This document shows positions 6,592-14,524 of a stretch of DNA of 33,027 nucleotides, piece after piece. Both the position numbers and the translations under genes were made by a program. A model generated the notes under the pieces. It was not told the origin of the DNA, searched no databases, and saw only the letters and a program-made list of their open reading frames with translations. This DNA comes from CBFHSD01 sp965658375 (GTDB lineage: Bacteria > Bacteroidota > Bacteroidia > Flavobacteriales_G > Salibacteraceae). Location of the stretch: NCBI GenBank assembly GCA_965658375.1, contig CBFHSD010000025.1:1-33027 (forward strand). Reading direction: 5' to 3'. Within the stretch, counting starts at the first letter, position 1, and each line of letters opens with the position of its first letter.

Positions 6592-8535
6592 TTATATTTC
6601 TCCTAATTCTTCTGCCACTGCGTTTTGCATCAGCTCGGCAAAAGCTTCTATAGTCATTGATCCTAAATCGCCTTTTCCGTGTTTGCGAACCGAAACCATT
6701 CCAGTTTCATGTTCTTTTTCACCGTAGATAAGCATGTAAGGAATCTTCTTCACTTCGCTGTCTCGTATCTTTCTGCCTACCTTTTCGTTACGATCATCAA
6801 CAAGGGCGCGAAGGTCGTAATTTTCTAGCAATTGAGAAAGTGCTTTTGCTCCTTCATTGAATTTTTCACTAATCGGCAAAATAGCGATTTGTTCTGGGGT
6901 AAGCCATAGTGGAAAGTTTCCAGCACAATGTTCTGTTAATACCGCCACAAATCTTTCCATAGATCCAAATGGTGCTCTATGGATCATTATAGGCCTATGT
7001 TTCTGATTATCAGAGCCGGTGTATTCCAATTTGAAGCGATCGGGTAGGTTGTAATCTACTTGAATGGTTCCTAATTGCCATTGTCTGCCAATCGCATCTT
7101 TCACCATAAAGTCTAGTTTGGGTCCATAAAAAGCGGCTTCACCATACTCAATAACTGTTGGTAGATGCTTTTCTTTGGTAGCTTCGATGATTGCAGATTC
7201 TGCTTTGTCCCAATTTTCATTAGAGCCAATGTACTTTTCTGGCTTGTTCGGGTCTCTTAAAGAAACCTGTGCTACAAAGTCATTAAAATCTAAAGTTTTG
7301 AAGATGTAAAGCACCAAGTCTATTACTTTCTGAAATTCCCCTTTTAACTGTTCTTGAGTACAAAAGATATGCGCATCATCTTGCGTAAATCCCCGCACAC
7401 GTGTAAGGCCATGTAATTCACCACTTTGCTCGTATCTGTATACGGTACCAAATTCTGCAAATCGAACCGGTAGATCTCTGTATGATCTTGGTTCACTTGA
7501 ATAGATTTCGCAATGGTGCGGGCAATTCATGGGTTTCAGTAAAAACAATTCACCCTCATGTGGCGTGTTGATAGGCTGAAAACTATCTGCTCCATATTTA
7601 GCGAAATGGCCACTTGTTTCGTACAATTCTTTTTGCGCGATATGCGGAGTAATTACTGCTTCGTAGCCTGATTTTTTCTGTTCCTTTTTCAGAAATTGTT
7701 CCAATCGCTCTCTTAGGGCAGCGCCTTTTGGCAACCATAATGGAAGTCCATTACCAACCCTTTCTGAGAATGTGAATAGACCAAGTTCCTTCCCTAATTT
7801 TCTATGATCTCTTTTCTTTGCTTCTTCAAGCTGGTGAAGATATTCCTCAAGCATTTTTTGCTTTGGAAAAGTAATGCCGTAAATTCTGGTCAGTGACCTA
7901 CGCGTTTCATCTCCTCTCCAATAAGCGGCAGCTGTGCTCAGTAATTTAATCGCTTTGATTTTTCCGGTATCAGGAATGTGTGGACCTTTACATAAGTCAA
8001 CAAATTCACCTTGCTCATAAAAGGTTATCGAGCCATCGGTTAATTCGCTAATCAACTCCAGCTTGTACTCATCACCTTTCTCTCTAAAGTAGTTAAGTGC
8101 ATCTGTTTTTGAAACGTCTTTTCTTTTGAAGGTGTTTTTTTGTTTGGCAAGCTCTTTCATTTTCGCTTCGATTTTTGGAAAATCGTCAGATGAAAATGTT
8201 TGTTCACCAAAATCTACATCGTAGTAGAATCCGTTTTCTATAGGAGGTCCAATACCTAGTTTAATACCTGGATACAAGGCTTCTAATGCCTCTGCCATAA
8301 GGTGTGCAGAAGAATGCCACATGGTTGACTTACCACCATCTTGATCCCATGTCAATAGCTGTAAGTCGCTATCCTCAGAGATGGGGCGAGTGCTGTCCCA
8401 TATTTCACCATTGACTTTGGCAGCTAGCACATTCCTAGCTAAACCTGAACTGATTGATTCTGCAATTTGCATCGCAGAAGTTCCACTTGGTACCCTACGA
8501 ACGGCACCATCTGGAAGAGTAATGTTGATATCCAT
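6592..8535 (-). CDS. thrS: Threonyl-tRNA synthetase
   Basis: A 647-residue class II synthetase that charges tRNA-Thr. The N-terminal TGS domain covers about 1-62. The editing domain has the HxxxH zinc pair H74/H78 (HSSAH) and C182 in LCKGPH, which clears Ser-tRNA-Thr. The catalytic core contains the zinc ligands C338 (MNCPHH), H389 (DDAHIF) and the histidine of MIHRAPFG. Motif 2 lies in FAEFGTVYRYE and the anticodon-binding domain is at the C-terminus. Length is normal. It is the first gene of the operon with infC, rpmI and rplT. A TACCTTTG element at 8564-8571 gives a plausible promoter with a short leader, which leaves little room for a threonine-dependent leader structure. Confidence 0.98.
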   Translation of the reverse strand: MDINITLPDGAVRRVPSGTSAMQIAESISSGLARNVLAAKVNGEIWDSTRPISEDSDLQLLTWDQDGGKSTMWHSSAHLMAEALEALYPGIKLGIGPPIENGFYYDVDFGEQTFSSDDFPKIEAKMKELAKQKNTFKRKDVSKTDALNYFREKGDEYKLELISELTDGSITFYEQGEFVDLCKGPHIPDTGKIKAIKLLSTAAAYWRGDETRRSLTRIYGITFPKQKMLEEYLHQLEEAKKRDHRKLGKELGLFTFSERVGNGLPLWLPKGAALRERLEQFLKKEQKKSGYEAVITPHIAQKELYETSGHFAKYGADSFQPINTPHEGELFLLKPMNCPHHCEIYSSEPRSYRDLPVRFAEFGTVYRYEQSGELHGLTRVRGFTQDDAHIFCTQEQLKGEFQKVIDLVLYIFKTLDFNDFVAQVSLRDPNKPEKYIGSNENWDKAESAIIEATKEKHLPTVIEYGEAAFYGPKLDFMVKDAIGRQWQLGTIQVDYNLPDRFKLEYTGSDNQKHRPIMIHRAPFGSMERFVAVLTEHCAGNFPLWLTPEQIAILPISEKFNEGAKALSQLLENYDLRALVDDRNEKVGRKIRDSEVKKIPYMLIYGEKEHETGMVSVRKHGKGDLGSMTIEAFAELMQNAVAEELGEI

Positions 8536-8563
8536 TATTTTGTAAAACGTTTTTTTGCAGCTG

Positions 8564-8571
8564 CAAAGGTA
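8564..8571 (-). promoter_or_regulatory. -7 promoter element of the thrS operon
   Basis: On the minus strand this reads TACCTTTG, a perfect TAnnTTTG box 28 nt upstream of the thrS ATG. No good -33 TTG is found at the expected distance. Confidence 0.5.
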
Positions 8572-8628
8572 ATCACAGTTTTAGAGTGGGGGCGTGTAAA
8601 GTCCATTAGACATGTTCTCTAGATTATT

Positions 8629-9600
8629 CTACTTATTTGTCGATGATGAAAGGAGAGTACCAAGTTTGTTTAGGTCTACATTTCCTCCGCAAAGGATTAC
8701 TCCAACTTTTTGATTTTTTAAAGTTGGAGCGAGTTTTTTGAGGCCTGCTGTGCTTACGGCTCCAGAGGGTTCTACCACCTGTTTGGTGAATTGGAAAATG
8801 TCTTTCATTCCTTGTCTAATTTCGGGATCAGAAACGGTGATGATATCATCCAATTCATCTTTGATGATAGGCCATGTTCGGCTACCCAAATTGGTTAACA
8901 AGCCGTCAGCTATGGTATCTGTAGTACTTTGACTTACTAATTGACCAGAATGAAAACTGCGAAAGGCATCGTTTGCTCCTTCCGGTTCAATACCAATGAT
9001 CTGCAATTGAGGTTTGAAATATTTTTTCACCAACAAGGCCCCAGACACTAATCCTCCACCACCAACAGGGCACAGTATTGTATTTAAATCAGCTACTTGC
9101 TCAATCATTTCTAAAGCGCAGGTGCTTTGACCAAGAATGGTATTTACATGGTTGTATGGGTGAATTTCTATTGCCCCGTTATCTAACTGTATTTCTTTCA
9201 GTTTTTGTTCGCGTGCTGATAATGTAGGTTCGCAAAAAATAACCTTTGCTCCATATTGTTTTACTGCATCTACCTTCACTTGTGGGGCAGTGTTAGGCAT
9301 TACAATAAAGGCTTTCAACTTAAAAATCTGTGCAGCTTTAGCAAGAGCCTGCCCATGATTACCGCTAGAATGCGTGCACACTCCAACTTTTTTTTCAGCT
9401 TTTGTCAATTGCGATAATGAATAGAATGCACCCCTAGGTTTAAAGGATCCTGTTTTTTGAAGGTGCTCGCCTTTAAAATAGGCATTAACATTATATTTTG
9501 TATTGAGCAGTGTGCTGCTTAGCATTGGGGTGCAATGTGTAAAGCTTTTAACCGTTTCAAACGCTGCTAATATTTTATCTTTGCTAAAGTTCTGTTCCAA
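8629..9600 (-). CDS. PLP-dependent threonine/serine dehydratase (serine racemase-like)
   Basis: A 323-residue fold-type II PLP enzyme. The Schiff-base lysine is K54 in KTGSFKPRGA. The substrate/carboxylate loop is SSGNHG (78-83) and the phosphate-binding glycine loop is G180-G183 in PVGGGGLVSG. It has no C-terminal ACT regulatory domain, so it resembles the short catabolic threonine ammonia-lyases and serine racemases rather than biosynthetic IlvA. Expected reactions are deamination of L-threonine or L-serine to 2-oxo acids and possibly serine racemisation. It stands alone, 93 nt before the thrS start and on the same strand. The sequence does not decide between dehydratase and racemase. Confidence 0.88.
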   Translation of the reverse strand: MEQNFSKDKILAAFETVKSFTHCTPMLSSTLLNTKYNVNAYFKGEHLQKTGSFKPRGAFYSLSQLTKAEKKVGVCTHSSGNHGQALAKAAQIFKLKAFIVMPNTAPQVKVDAVKQYGAKVIFCEPTLSAREQKLKEIQLDNGAIEIHPYNHVNTILGQSTCALEMIEQVADLNTILCPVGGGGLVSGALLVKKYFKPQLQIIGIEPEGANDAFRSFHSGQLVSQSTTDTIADGLLTNLGSRTWPIIKDELDDIITVSDPEIRQGMKDIFQFTKQVVEPSGAVSTAGLKKLAPTLKNQKVGVILCGGNVDLNKLGTLLSSSTNK

Positions 9601-9627
9601 AGTTTAAAATCTATGAGAGAAAAAAAT

Positions 9628-9635
9628 CAAAAATA
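9628..9635 (-). promoter_or_regulatory. Possible -7 element for the dehydratase gene
   Basis: Minus-strand TATTTTTG fits TAnnTTTG and lies 27 nt upstream of the ATG at 9600. The surroundings are A-rich, so chance matches are likelier here than elsewhere. Confidence 0.35.
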
Positions 9636-9687
9636 GCTTTTAACGATCATGTTTTTTTATTTTGTAATTACTAGAACACTAATCTGA

Positions 9688-10404
9688 ATGGTAAAAGGAA
9701 AAAGAATTGATCTTGACTGTGAAAACTGCGCAGTGAAAGACTTATCCAAGTTTAGAGTACTTAATGAAGATGGTTCAAAATCTTTGTCTTATCACAAGAC
9801 CTGTACTAGATATAGAAAAGGTCAAGTGTTGTTTCATGAAGGAACCCGACCACTTGGAGTTTTTTGCATCAACGGAGGAAAGGTAAAAATTTATCGCACG
9901 GGGTATGATGGTAAAGAGCAAATCATTCATATTGGCAAAGGTGGAGATCTGTTAGGTTACAAAGCTTTAATCAGTGAAGAAGTATATCCTGTAACCGCAG
10001 AAACGCTGGAGGAGTGTGACATCTGCTTTATTCCAAAGTCAGAATTCGTTCACTTGATGGATGAGAATTCTAGACTGGGTAAGTTGCTCTTGAGAGAAGC
10101 GTGTCACGAACTTTCTGAAATGACAGAACTGGTGACTAACCTAGCTCAAAAACCTGTTCGAGAACGTTTGGCAGTTGCTCTCTTAATGCTTAAGGAAACC
10201 TATGGTTTGGATGGTAGATCTGAGAGTGAACGCATCGAAATTAATCTTACAAGAGAGGATTTGGCTAACATAATTGGCACAGCTACGGAAACGTTAATTC
10301 GCTTGTTACATGATTTTAAAGAAGAAAAAATCATTGAAACGCAAGGAAGAAAAATTCGCGTAATAGACGATAAGCTTCTAGAGAAAGTAGCACATCTATA
10401 TTAA
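9688..10404 (+). CDS. Crp/Fnr-family transcription regulator with N-terminal Cys pair
   Basis: A 238-residue regulator. The cyclic-nucleotide-binding-type beta-roll covers about 35-125, the dimerisation helix about 126-158 and the winged HTH about 185-225. The recognition helix reads TATETLIRLL: E201 and R205 match the E-x2-S-R contacts of FNR, with Ile replacing the Ser. The N-terminus has C11-x2-C14, and C110/C113 lie about 97 residues later. That recalls three of the four cluster-binding cysteines of FNR (C20, C23, C122), but the C29 equivalent is missing. Redox or oxygen sensing is therefore an inference. The residues for cAMP binding are not preserved. The downstream Usp genes and a TTGAC-N4-GTCAT dyad 15 nt after the stop suggest that it controls its neighbours. 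Confidence 0.85.
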   Translation: MVKGKRIDLDCENCAVKDLSKFRVLNEDGSKSLSYHKTCTRYRKGQVLFHEGTRPLGVFCINGGKVKIYRTGYDGKEQIIHIGKGGDLLGYKALISEEVYPVTAETLEECDICFIPKSEFVHLMDENSRLGKLLLREACHELSEMTELVTNLAQKPVRERLAVALLMLKETYGLDGRSESERIEINLTREDLANIIGTATETLIRLLHDFKEEKIIETQGRKIRVIDDKLLEKVAHLY

Positions 10405-10419
10405 TTTATTCCATTTTAT

Positions 10420-10433
10420 TTGACATATGTCAT
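10420..10433 (+). promoter_or_regulatory. FNR-type operator candidate upstream of the Usp genes
   Basis: TTGACATATGTCAT is a 14-bp site with half-sites TTGAC and GTCAT spaced by ATAT; the inner 12 bases TGACATATGTCA are a perfect palindrome. FNR-class regulators bind TTGAT-N4-ATCAA, so size and spacing fit. It lies between the Crp/Fnr gene and the first Usp gene, 123 nt before the latter's ATG. Confidence 0.45.
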
Positions 10434-10434
10434 T

Positions 10435-10465
10435 TTTTGAGGTGATGGCTATCATGACCTCAAAA
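10435..10465. repeat. Inverted repeat downstream of the Crp/Fnr gene
   Basis: TTTTGAGGT (10435-10443) and ACCTCAAAA (10457-10465) are perfect complements. The 13-base interior also contains an ATG/CAT pair. It could be a weak terminator of the regulator gene (no true T-tract follows) or a second protein-binding dyad next to the FNR-like site. Confidence 0.35.
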
Positions 10466-10556
10466 GCGTAATATGTCGAAATTTGTACTGATGTGTGTTT
10501 TAGGCAATTTCATTAGATGCCTAGCACTAATTCCGTAACTTCAGTTCACGCAGATA

Positions 10557-11339
10557 ATGACAAAAAATTCGGTACTCATAGTTCTTGATCAAGTAGATGA
10601 CCTGCAGTCTTCAGTTGATCAGATAGTTGAGATGTTCAATTCGCCAAATAACCGATTGATTTTTGTTTTTGTGAAAGGCGCTTTTAAGAGCATTAATAAA
10701 TCTTTTGACAAAGAGTTGGAAAGCCTTTACGCTTCTGCTGGAATTAGGCATGAACAACACTTTGAGAAAGACGTAAGCATTTCTGAAGAAATAGAGGCAG
10801 AGATTGAGATACGAACCATCACCAAAGCACAAATTTCCTTCTGGTTAAACCAGGCAAAATTTGTAGACGTACTTGTGGTTAGCAATGAAGTTTACGGAGC
10901 GAACAAAAAAGATGTACTTAGAATTACTGATAGAAATATAGAAGCTTCGGTTTTGGTACTTTCTAAGAATGGTTCGTTTTTCCAGAATATTGTTTTGGTT
11001 TTTGATACGGCCAACGATAGCATTTCTTCAATCAAAATGTTTTGCAAGCTTTTTCCAAACTGGTGCAATTCCAAAAGCATCTCGCTTTTGCTTTTAGACT
11101 CTGAAGAGAAACTCGATCAAAATTCGCAAAAACAGATTGTAAGGTACTTGAATCATCAATGTAACAACTTAGGATTGCATTCTTATCAAGGAGAAGATAC
11201 CAAGCACTTAAAATCGGCTTTAGAATATCAAGAATCTACGTTGATTGCATATGGCAGCAAATCGGAAAATGTGGTGTTTGAGTTATTTAATGAGCCTCAA
11301 AGTAATATTGATAATCATGTGCAAATTCTTATGCATTAG
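10557..11339 (+). CDS. Universal stress protein-like protein, degenerate
   Basis: A 260-residue cytoplasmic protein with the alternating beta/alpha layout of two Usp-like halves (strands NSVLIVLD, RLIFVFVKG, FVDVLVVSN and, in the second half, NIVLVFDTA, SISLLLLD). Neither half carries the G-x2-G-x9-G-S/T ATP-binding motif, so it is probably a non-nucleotide-binding Usp relative. Its assignment rests on fold pattern and on its position directly before a clear two-domain UspA gene (51-nt gap) and after a Crp/Fnr regulator. Cysteines cluster in the second half. A function beyond stress-associated signalling cannot be proposed. Confidence 0.6.
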   Translation: MTKNSVLIVLDQVDDLQSSVDQIVEMFNSPNNRLIFVFVKGAFKSINKSFDKELESLYASAGIRHEQHFEKDVSISEEIEAEIEIRTITKAQISFWLNQAKFVDVLVVSNEVYGANKKDVLRITDRNIEASVLVLSKNGSFFQNIVLVFDTANDSISSIKMFCKLFPNWCNSKSISLLLLDSEEKLDQNSQKQIVRYLNHQCNNLGLHSYQGEDTKHLKSALEYQESTLIAYGSKSENVVFELFNEPQSNIDNHVQILMH

Positions 11340-11390
11340 ACTTTGATTGGTTTTATGGATGAACTACTTTCGATAGAAGAATAACATGCA

Positions 11391-12215
11391 ATGAAAAAAA
11401 TTCTCGTCCCTACTGATTTTTCTGATAATGCTAGGCATGCGATGGAATACGCTATTGCTTTTGGAGATGTTGATGCCCATTACGTATTGATGAACTCTTA
11501 TGAATCTCCTAATGTTGGAGGAAGCGGAGCTTTTATTTCTATGGAAGAAATTCTAGAGAAGGAGTCCAAGAGAGACTTGAAAAGAGAAGAGGTAAGGATC
11601 AAGAAAGAGCATCCCGATATAAGTCTTGAGTGTTACCCAATATATGGCAGCATAGAAACCGGAATAAATCGTGTTAGATCTCGATTAGCAATAGATTTTT
11701 TGGTGATGGGGACCCAAGGGGCAACGGGGATGAAAGAATTTGTTTTTGGCAGCAATACACAGCATGTGTTGGAAAACTATATACACCCAATGATTGCCGT
11801 TCCTGAGAACTTCGAGTTCAATGGGATTAAGAATATCGTTTTTGCGGCCGACTTTCACAAATTGAAAAATGATGATTCTCTTCTTCCATTGGTGTCAATT
11901 GCAAAGAAGTTTCAAGCCCATATTCATGTTGTTCATATAAGTGAAGGAACCAAAGATTTAGGTGAGAATACCAATGAAAATATGGAGCATTTAAAAGAGA
12001 TCTTGTCAAACGTTTCGTATTCAACTCATGTTATTCAAGGAGAAGAAATTGCTGCTAGCCTGCACAATTATGCAGAAGAAGTTTCTGCGGATATGACAGT
12101 GTTAATGCCTAGAAATTTGAGCTTCTTCAATAAGCTTTTTACAAGTCAGGTATCAAAGGATATGGCTTACCATGCTACAAGGCCTTTGCTTATTCTGCAT
12201 GATGTAAAAAGTTGA
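11391..12215 (+). CDS. Tandem-domain universal stress protein
   Basis: A 274-residue UspA-family protein. Domain 1 (about 1-142) opens with the canonical MKKILVPTDFSDNARHAMEYA and ends with the ATP-binding motif G-x2-G-x9-G-S in VMGTQGATGMKEFVFGS. Domain 2 (about 147-270) keeps the fold but lacks that motif (MPRNLSFFNKLFTSQVS). Proteins of this type are made under energy or oxygen limitation in many bacteria. It follows the degenerate Usp gene by 51 nt in what looks like a regulator-Usp-Usp unit. TACTTTCG just upstream is a near-match to a -7 box, but co-transcription with 10557-11339 is likelier. Confidence 0.88.
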   Translation: MKKILVPTDFSDNARHAMEYAIAFGDVDAHYVLMNSYESPNVGGSGAFISMEEILEKESKRDLKREEVRIKKEHPDISLECYPIYGSIETGINRVRSRLAIDFLVMGTQGATGMKEFVFGSNTQHVLENYIHPMIAVPENFEFNGIKNIVFAADFHKLKNDDSLLPLVSIAKKFQAHIHVVHISEGTKDLGENTNENMEHLKEILSNVSYSTHVIQGEEIAASLHNYAEEVSADMTVLMPRNLSFFNKLFTSQVSKDMAYHATRPLLILHDVKS

Positions 12216-12347
12216 TTCGTCACTTTTTACTTTTCGATCAATGTTATTCATTAAATTCCTCTATGCGTTTGCTCAAAAAAGCTAGAAGAAAGAGATGCTT
12301 ATCTTTATTAGCTTCTTAAAGTTGAGTCGAGAATCAATTGAAAATTT

Positions 12348-13121
12348 ATGCTAACTACTTCAGGCCCCTCCGTTGATAATGAGGTTGAAAATAATAGGCC
12401 ATCAGACAAGAATGCAAAGGCAAGCTTTTCAGCCATTTTAAGAGACTTATTCGATTATATCCGTGAAGTATTTGACTTTAGGGATGATACAGATTACGAG
12501 GGGTCAACCAGTTCGATTAAGAAAAATATAGAGTTTAAAGGAAGCAACGCTTGGATTTTGGCTTTGTCTATTCTTATTTGTTCCATAGCTCTATATGTAA
12601 ATTCTACAGCGGTTGTAATTGGGGCAATGCTTATTTCTCCAATTATGGGGCCCATAGTAGGAGCTGGATTAGCGCTGGGTACGAATGATTTTCTAACTTT
12701 AAGAATGTCTGCTATCAGCTGGTTAACCGCACTTTTTATTGGACTCATTACTTCTGGTTTGTTCTTCTACTTATCACCAATTGCAGAAATTCAGAGTGAA
12801 TTATTAGCTCGAACTAGGCCTACAATTCTGGATGTAGCTATTGCTTTACTAGGTGGTGCTGCGGGAATAATTTCTGCAACCAGACCCGAAAAAGGAAACG
12901 TAATTCCTGGGGTTGCCATTGCTACTGCTTTGATGCCGCCATTGTGCACAGCTGGCTTTGGCTTGGCAACATTGAATTTCAGCTTTTTCTGGGGAGCATT
13001 TTACTTGTTTTTCTTAAACAGTGTTTTCATTTGCCTAGCCACTTTTATAGGGGTGAGGTATTTGAAGTACCCCAAAGTAAGTTTTGTCAATCCCCAAAGA
13101 GAGAAACGGTATTATCGTTAG
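12348..13121 (+). CDS. DUF389 membrane protein, N-terminal part (ends at in-frame TAG)
   Basis: A 257-residue product containing the DUF389 membrane region. A charged cytoplasmic N-terminus (1-65) is followed by several hydrophobic helices between about 67 and 240. Typical motifs are STAVVIGAMLISPIMGPIVG, RTRPTILDVAIALLGGAAG and PGVAIATALMPPLCTAGFG. DUF389 proteins are integral membrane proteins of unproven function. The reading frame stops at TAG 13119-13121, right after NPQREKRYYR. In relatives the next segment is another membrane helix plus a C-terminal domain, and exactly that is encoded in the same frame after the stop (see 13149-13844). This is therefore half of an interrupted gene. Confidence 0.8.
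   Translation: MLTTSGPSVDNEVENNRPSDKNAKASFSAILRDLFDYIREVFDFRDDTDYEGSTSSIKKNIEFKGSNAWILALSILICSIALYVNSTAVVIGAMLISPIMGPIVGAGLALGTNDFLTLRMSAISWLTALFIGLITSGLFFYLSPIAEIQSELLARTRPTILDVAIALLGGAAGIISATRPEKGNVIPGVAIATALMPPLCTAGFGLATLNFSFFWGAFYLFFLNSVFICLATFIGVRYLKYPKVSFVNPQREKRYYR
13119..13121 (+). other. In-frame amber codon splitting the DUF389 gene
   Basis: TAG lies in the same frame as both flanking open stretches. Upstream the protein ends QREKRYYR. Downstream the same frame reads LFVGLFIIVMPSSYKFV, a membrane helix, and stays open to 13844. A single base change would restore one protein of about 498 residues. Candidates are a recent nonsense mutation, a sequencing error, or (least likely) readthrough. 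Confidence 0.75.
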
Positions 13122-13148
13122 CTCTTTGTTGGTCTCTTCATTATCGTA

Positions 13149-13844
13149 ATGCCTAGCTCTTACAAATTTGTTCAGATTTGGCAAGAGACTGTTTGGTATG
13201 CTAGTGCGAAATCTTTTGTGGATACTGAATTTGATTTGGTTAATAGTAATGTAGTCAGCACTAGGTTTTCTTTCAATGATCAATGGGATATTTTGGACGA
13301 CATTATACCTTCGGAGAGAGAAGAAGCGGAAGATGAAAGCAGTATTGATGTCTATCTGATTGGTTCTCAACTCACCAAAGAGAAACTGGTGGCTATACAA
13401 GACAAGATGGGGGCCTATAGCTTAGGACAAACACGTTTGCTGGTGCATCAAAACTTATCAGATACAACAGATTTTGACAAAGTAACACAAGAATTAAAAG
13501 TTGGTATTGTTGAAGATTTATACAATAAGAACGACTCTATTTTAAAGAGTAAAGAGGTTTTGGTAGATTCTTTAAATCGAAGGATTAGCTTCCTTGAAAA
13601 AAGTGCTTACCCATCGCCAGTGCTCTTAGAAGAGCTTATGGTACAATATCCTGAATTCAAAAATGTAGGAATCTCTAACGTGGTTCAAAGAACCGCAGAA
13701 GGATCTTCAGATACGGTTTTAGCCATTACTTATTCTTGTGGTCCTAAAGAGCTAGATGATTTGGATCTAGAACGAATTGGAAATTGGCTAAAAGTAAGAC
13801 TCAATCAAGAAAAAGTGAAATTGATTCGGGTTGAAGAAAAGTAA
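13149..13844 (+). CDS. DUF389 protein, C-terminal part (same frame after the TAG)
   Basis: The frame continues without a stop from 13122; the first ATG at 13149 lies inside the last predicted membrane helix. The remaining sequence is a soluble region of about 220 residues (SSIDVYLIGSQLTKEKLVAIQDKM, then a coiled stretch around SKEVLVDSLNRRISFLEKS) like the C-terminal extension of long Bacteroidota DUF389 proteins. Starting at ATG 13149 would remove half of the helix, so independent translation would probably not make a functional protein. No promoter-like sequence is seen in the 27 nt between the parts. The gene ends before the terminator at 13861-13892. Confidence 0.7.
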   Translation: MPSSYKFVQIWQETVWYASAKSFVDTEFDLVNSNVVSTRFSFNDQWDILDDIIPSEREEAEDESSIDVYLIGSQLTKEKLVAIQDKMGAYSLGQTRLLVHQNLSDTTDFDKVTQELKVGIVEDLYNKNDSILKSKEVLVDSLNRRISFLEKSAYPSPVLLEELMVQYPEFKNVGISNVVQRTAEGSSDTVLAITYSCGPKELDDLDLERIGNWLKVRLNQEKVKLIRVEEK

Positions 13845-13860
13845 GATGGAAATGAGATAA

Positions 13861-13892
13861 AAAAAGCCCCTGTCAACAGACAGGGGCTTTTT
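13861..13892. terminator. Bidirectional terminator between DUF389 and DUF1573 genes
   Basis: AAAAAGCCCCTGTC (13861-13874), loop AACA, GACAGGGGCTTTTT (13879-13892): a perfect 14-bp stem whose ends are A and T tracts. It serves the two converging genes. Confidence 0.93.
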
Positions 13893-13894
13893 GA

Positions 13895-14455
13895 TTATTG
13901 AACTTCTTCTACTTGAGCCGTGATGGTTAAACGTGTTTCCCTAGGTTCTGTATTGGCCATCAGAGTAACCGTTTTGGTTTGTTGTCCTTTTTGTTTTCCT
14001 GGACTGTATTGTACTTTAATCTGACCAGTAGCTCCAGGAGCAATAGGTTCTTTTGGGTATTCAGGAACAGTACAACCGCATGATCCTTGAGCACTTTCAA
14101 TAATTAAAGGTTCTTTTCCTGTATTTGTGAAATTAAATACAGTTTCGTTTTTAGTGTCTTGATTGATTGTTCCAAAATCATGAATCATTCCCTTAAACGC
14201 CATTTGTGTAGTTGGGCCCACAGGAACAGCTGGTTTCTGTAAGTTTTGCTGTGCTTTTTCGGGTGTGGTTTGGAAATTTGGAGTAGCTGGATTAGCAGGT
14301 TGCTGCGGTTGAGCAGGTTGTTGTGCAGCTCTAGGAGCAACTCTTCTAGAAGAAGGCGAAGCCTTATCTTCTTTAATAAAGGTTCCATATACTACCGTAG
14401 CTGCGGTAAGGACCAACAGTCCCATTTTGATGTTTTCTTTTGTAGAATCTGCCAT
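13895..14455 (-). CDS. Membrane-anchored DUF1573 protein
   Basis: A 186-residue protein. A single membrane helix near residues 10-27 is followed by a Pro/Gln/Ala-rich linker (about 40-80) and a DUF1573 beta-sandwich from about 88 to the end. The hallmarks are HDFGTINQDTKNETVFNFTNTG, then GSCGCTVPEYPKEPIAPG and IKVQYSPGKQKG. DUF1573 domains are Ig-like (PapD/ASH-related) modules common on the cell surface of Bacteroidota; their ligand is not established. It lies 69 nt after the processing protease gene and has its own TATATTTG element at 14476-14483. It ends at the bidirectional terminator 13861-13892. Confidence 0.85.
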   Translation of the reverse strand: MADSTKENIKMGLLVLTAATVVYGTFIKEDKASPSSRRVAPRAAQQPAQPQQPANPATPNFQTTPEKAQQNLQKPAVPVGPTTQMAFKGMIHDFGTINQDTKNETVFNFTNTGKEPLIIESAQGSCGCTVPEYPKEPIAPGATGQIKVQYSPGKQKGQQTKTVTLMANTEPRETRLTITAQVEEVQ

Positions 14456-14475
14456 TTTATTTCGATTTTGGTTGC

Positions 14476-14483
14476 CAAATATA
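14476..14483 (-). promoter_or_regulatory. -7 promoter element for the DUF1573 gene
   Basis: Minus-strand TATATTTG, a perfect TAnnTTTG match, 20 nt upstream of the ATG at 14455. This suggests that the gene is not dependent on the protease gene's transcript. Confidence 0.45.
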
Positions 14484-14524
14484 ATTATTGGTAAACAGTT
14501 GTAAATAGCTTTAGTTGAATTAGA

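Noticed and set aside
13083..13160. Frameshift between the two DUF389 parts
   Set aside because: Both parts are in the same frame; the break is a TAG codon, not an insertion or deletion.
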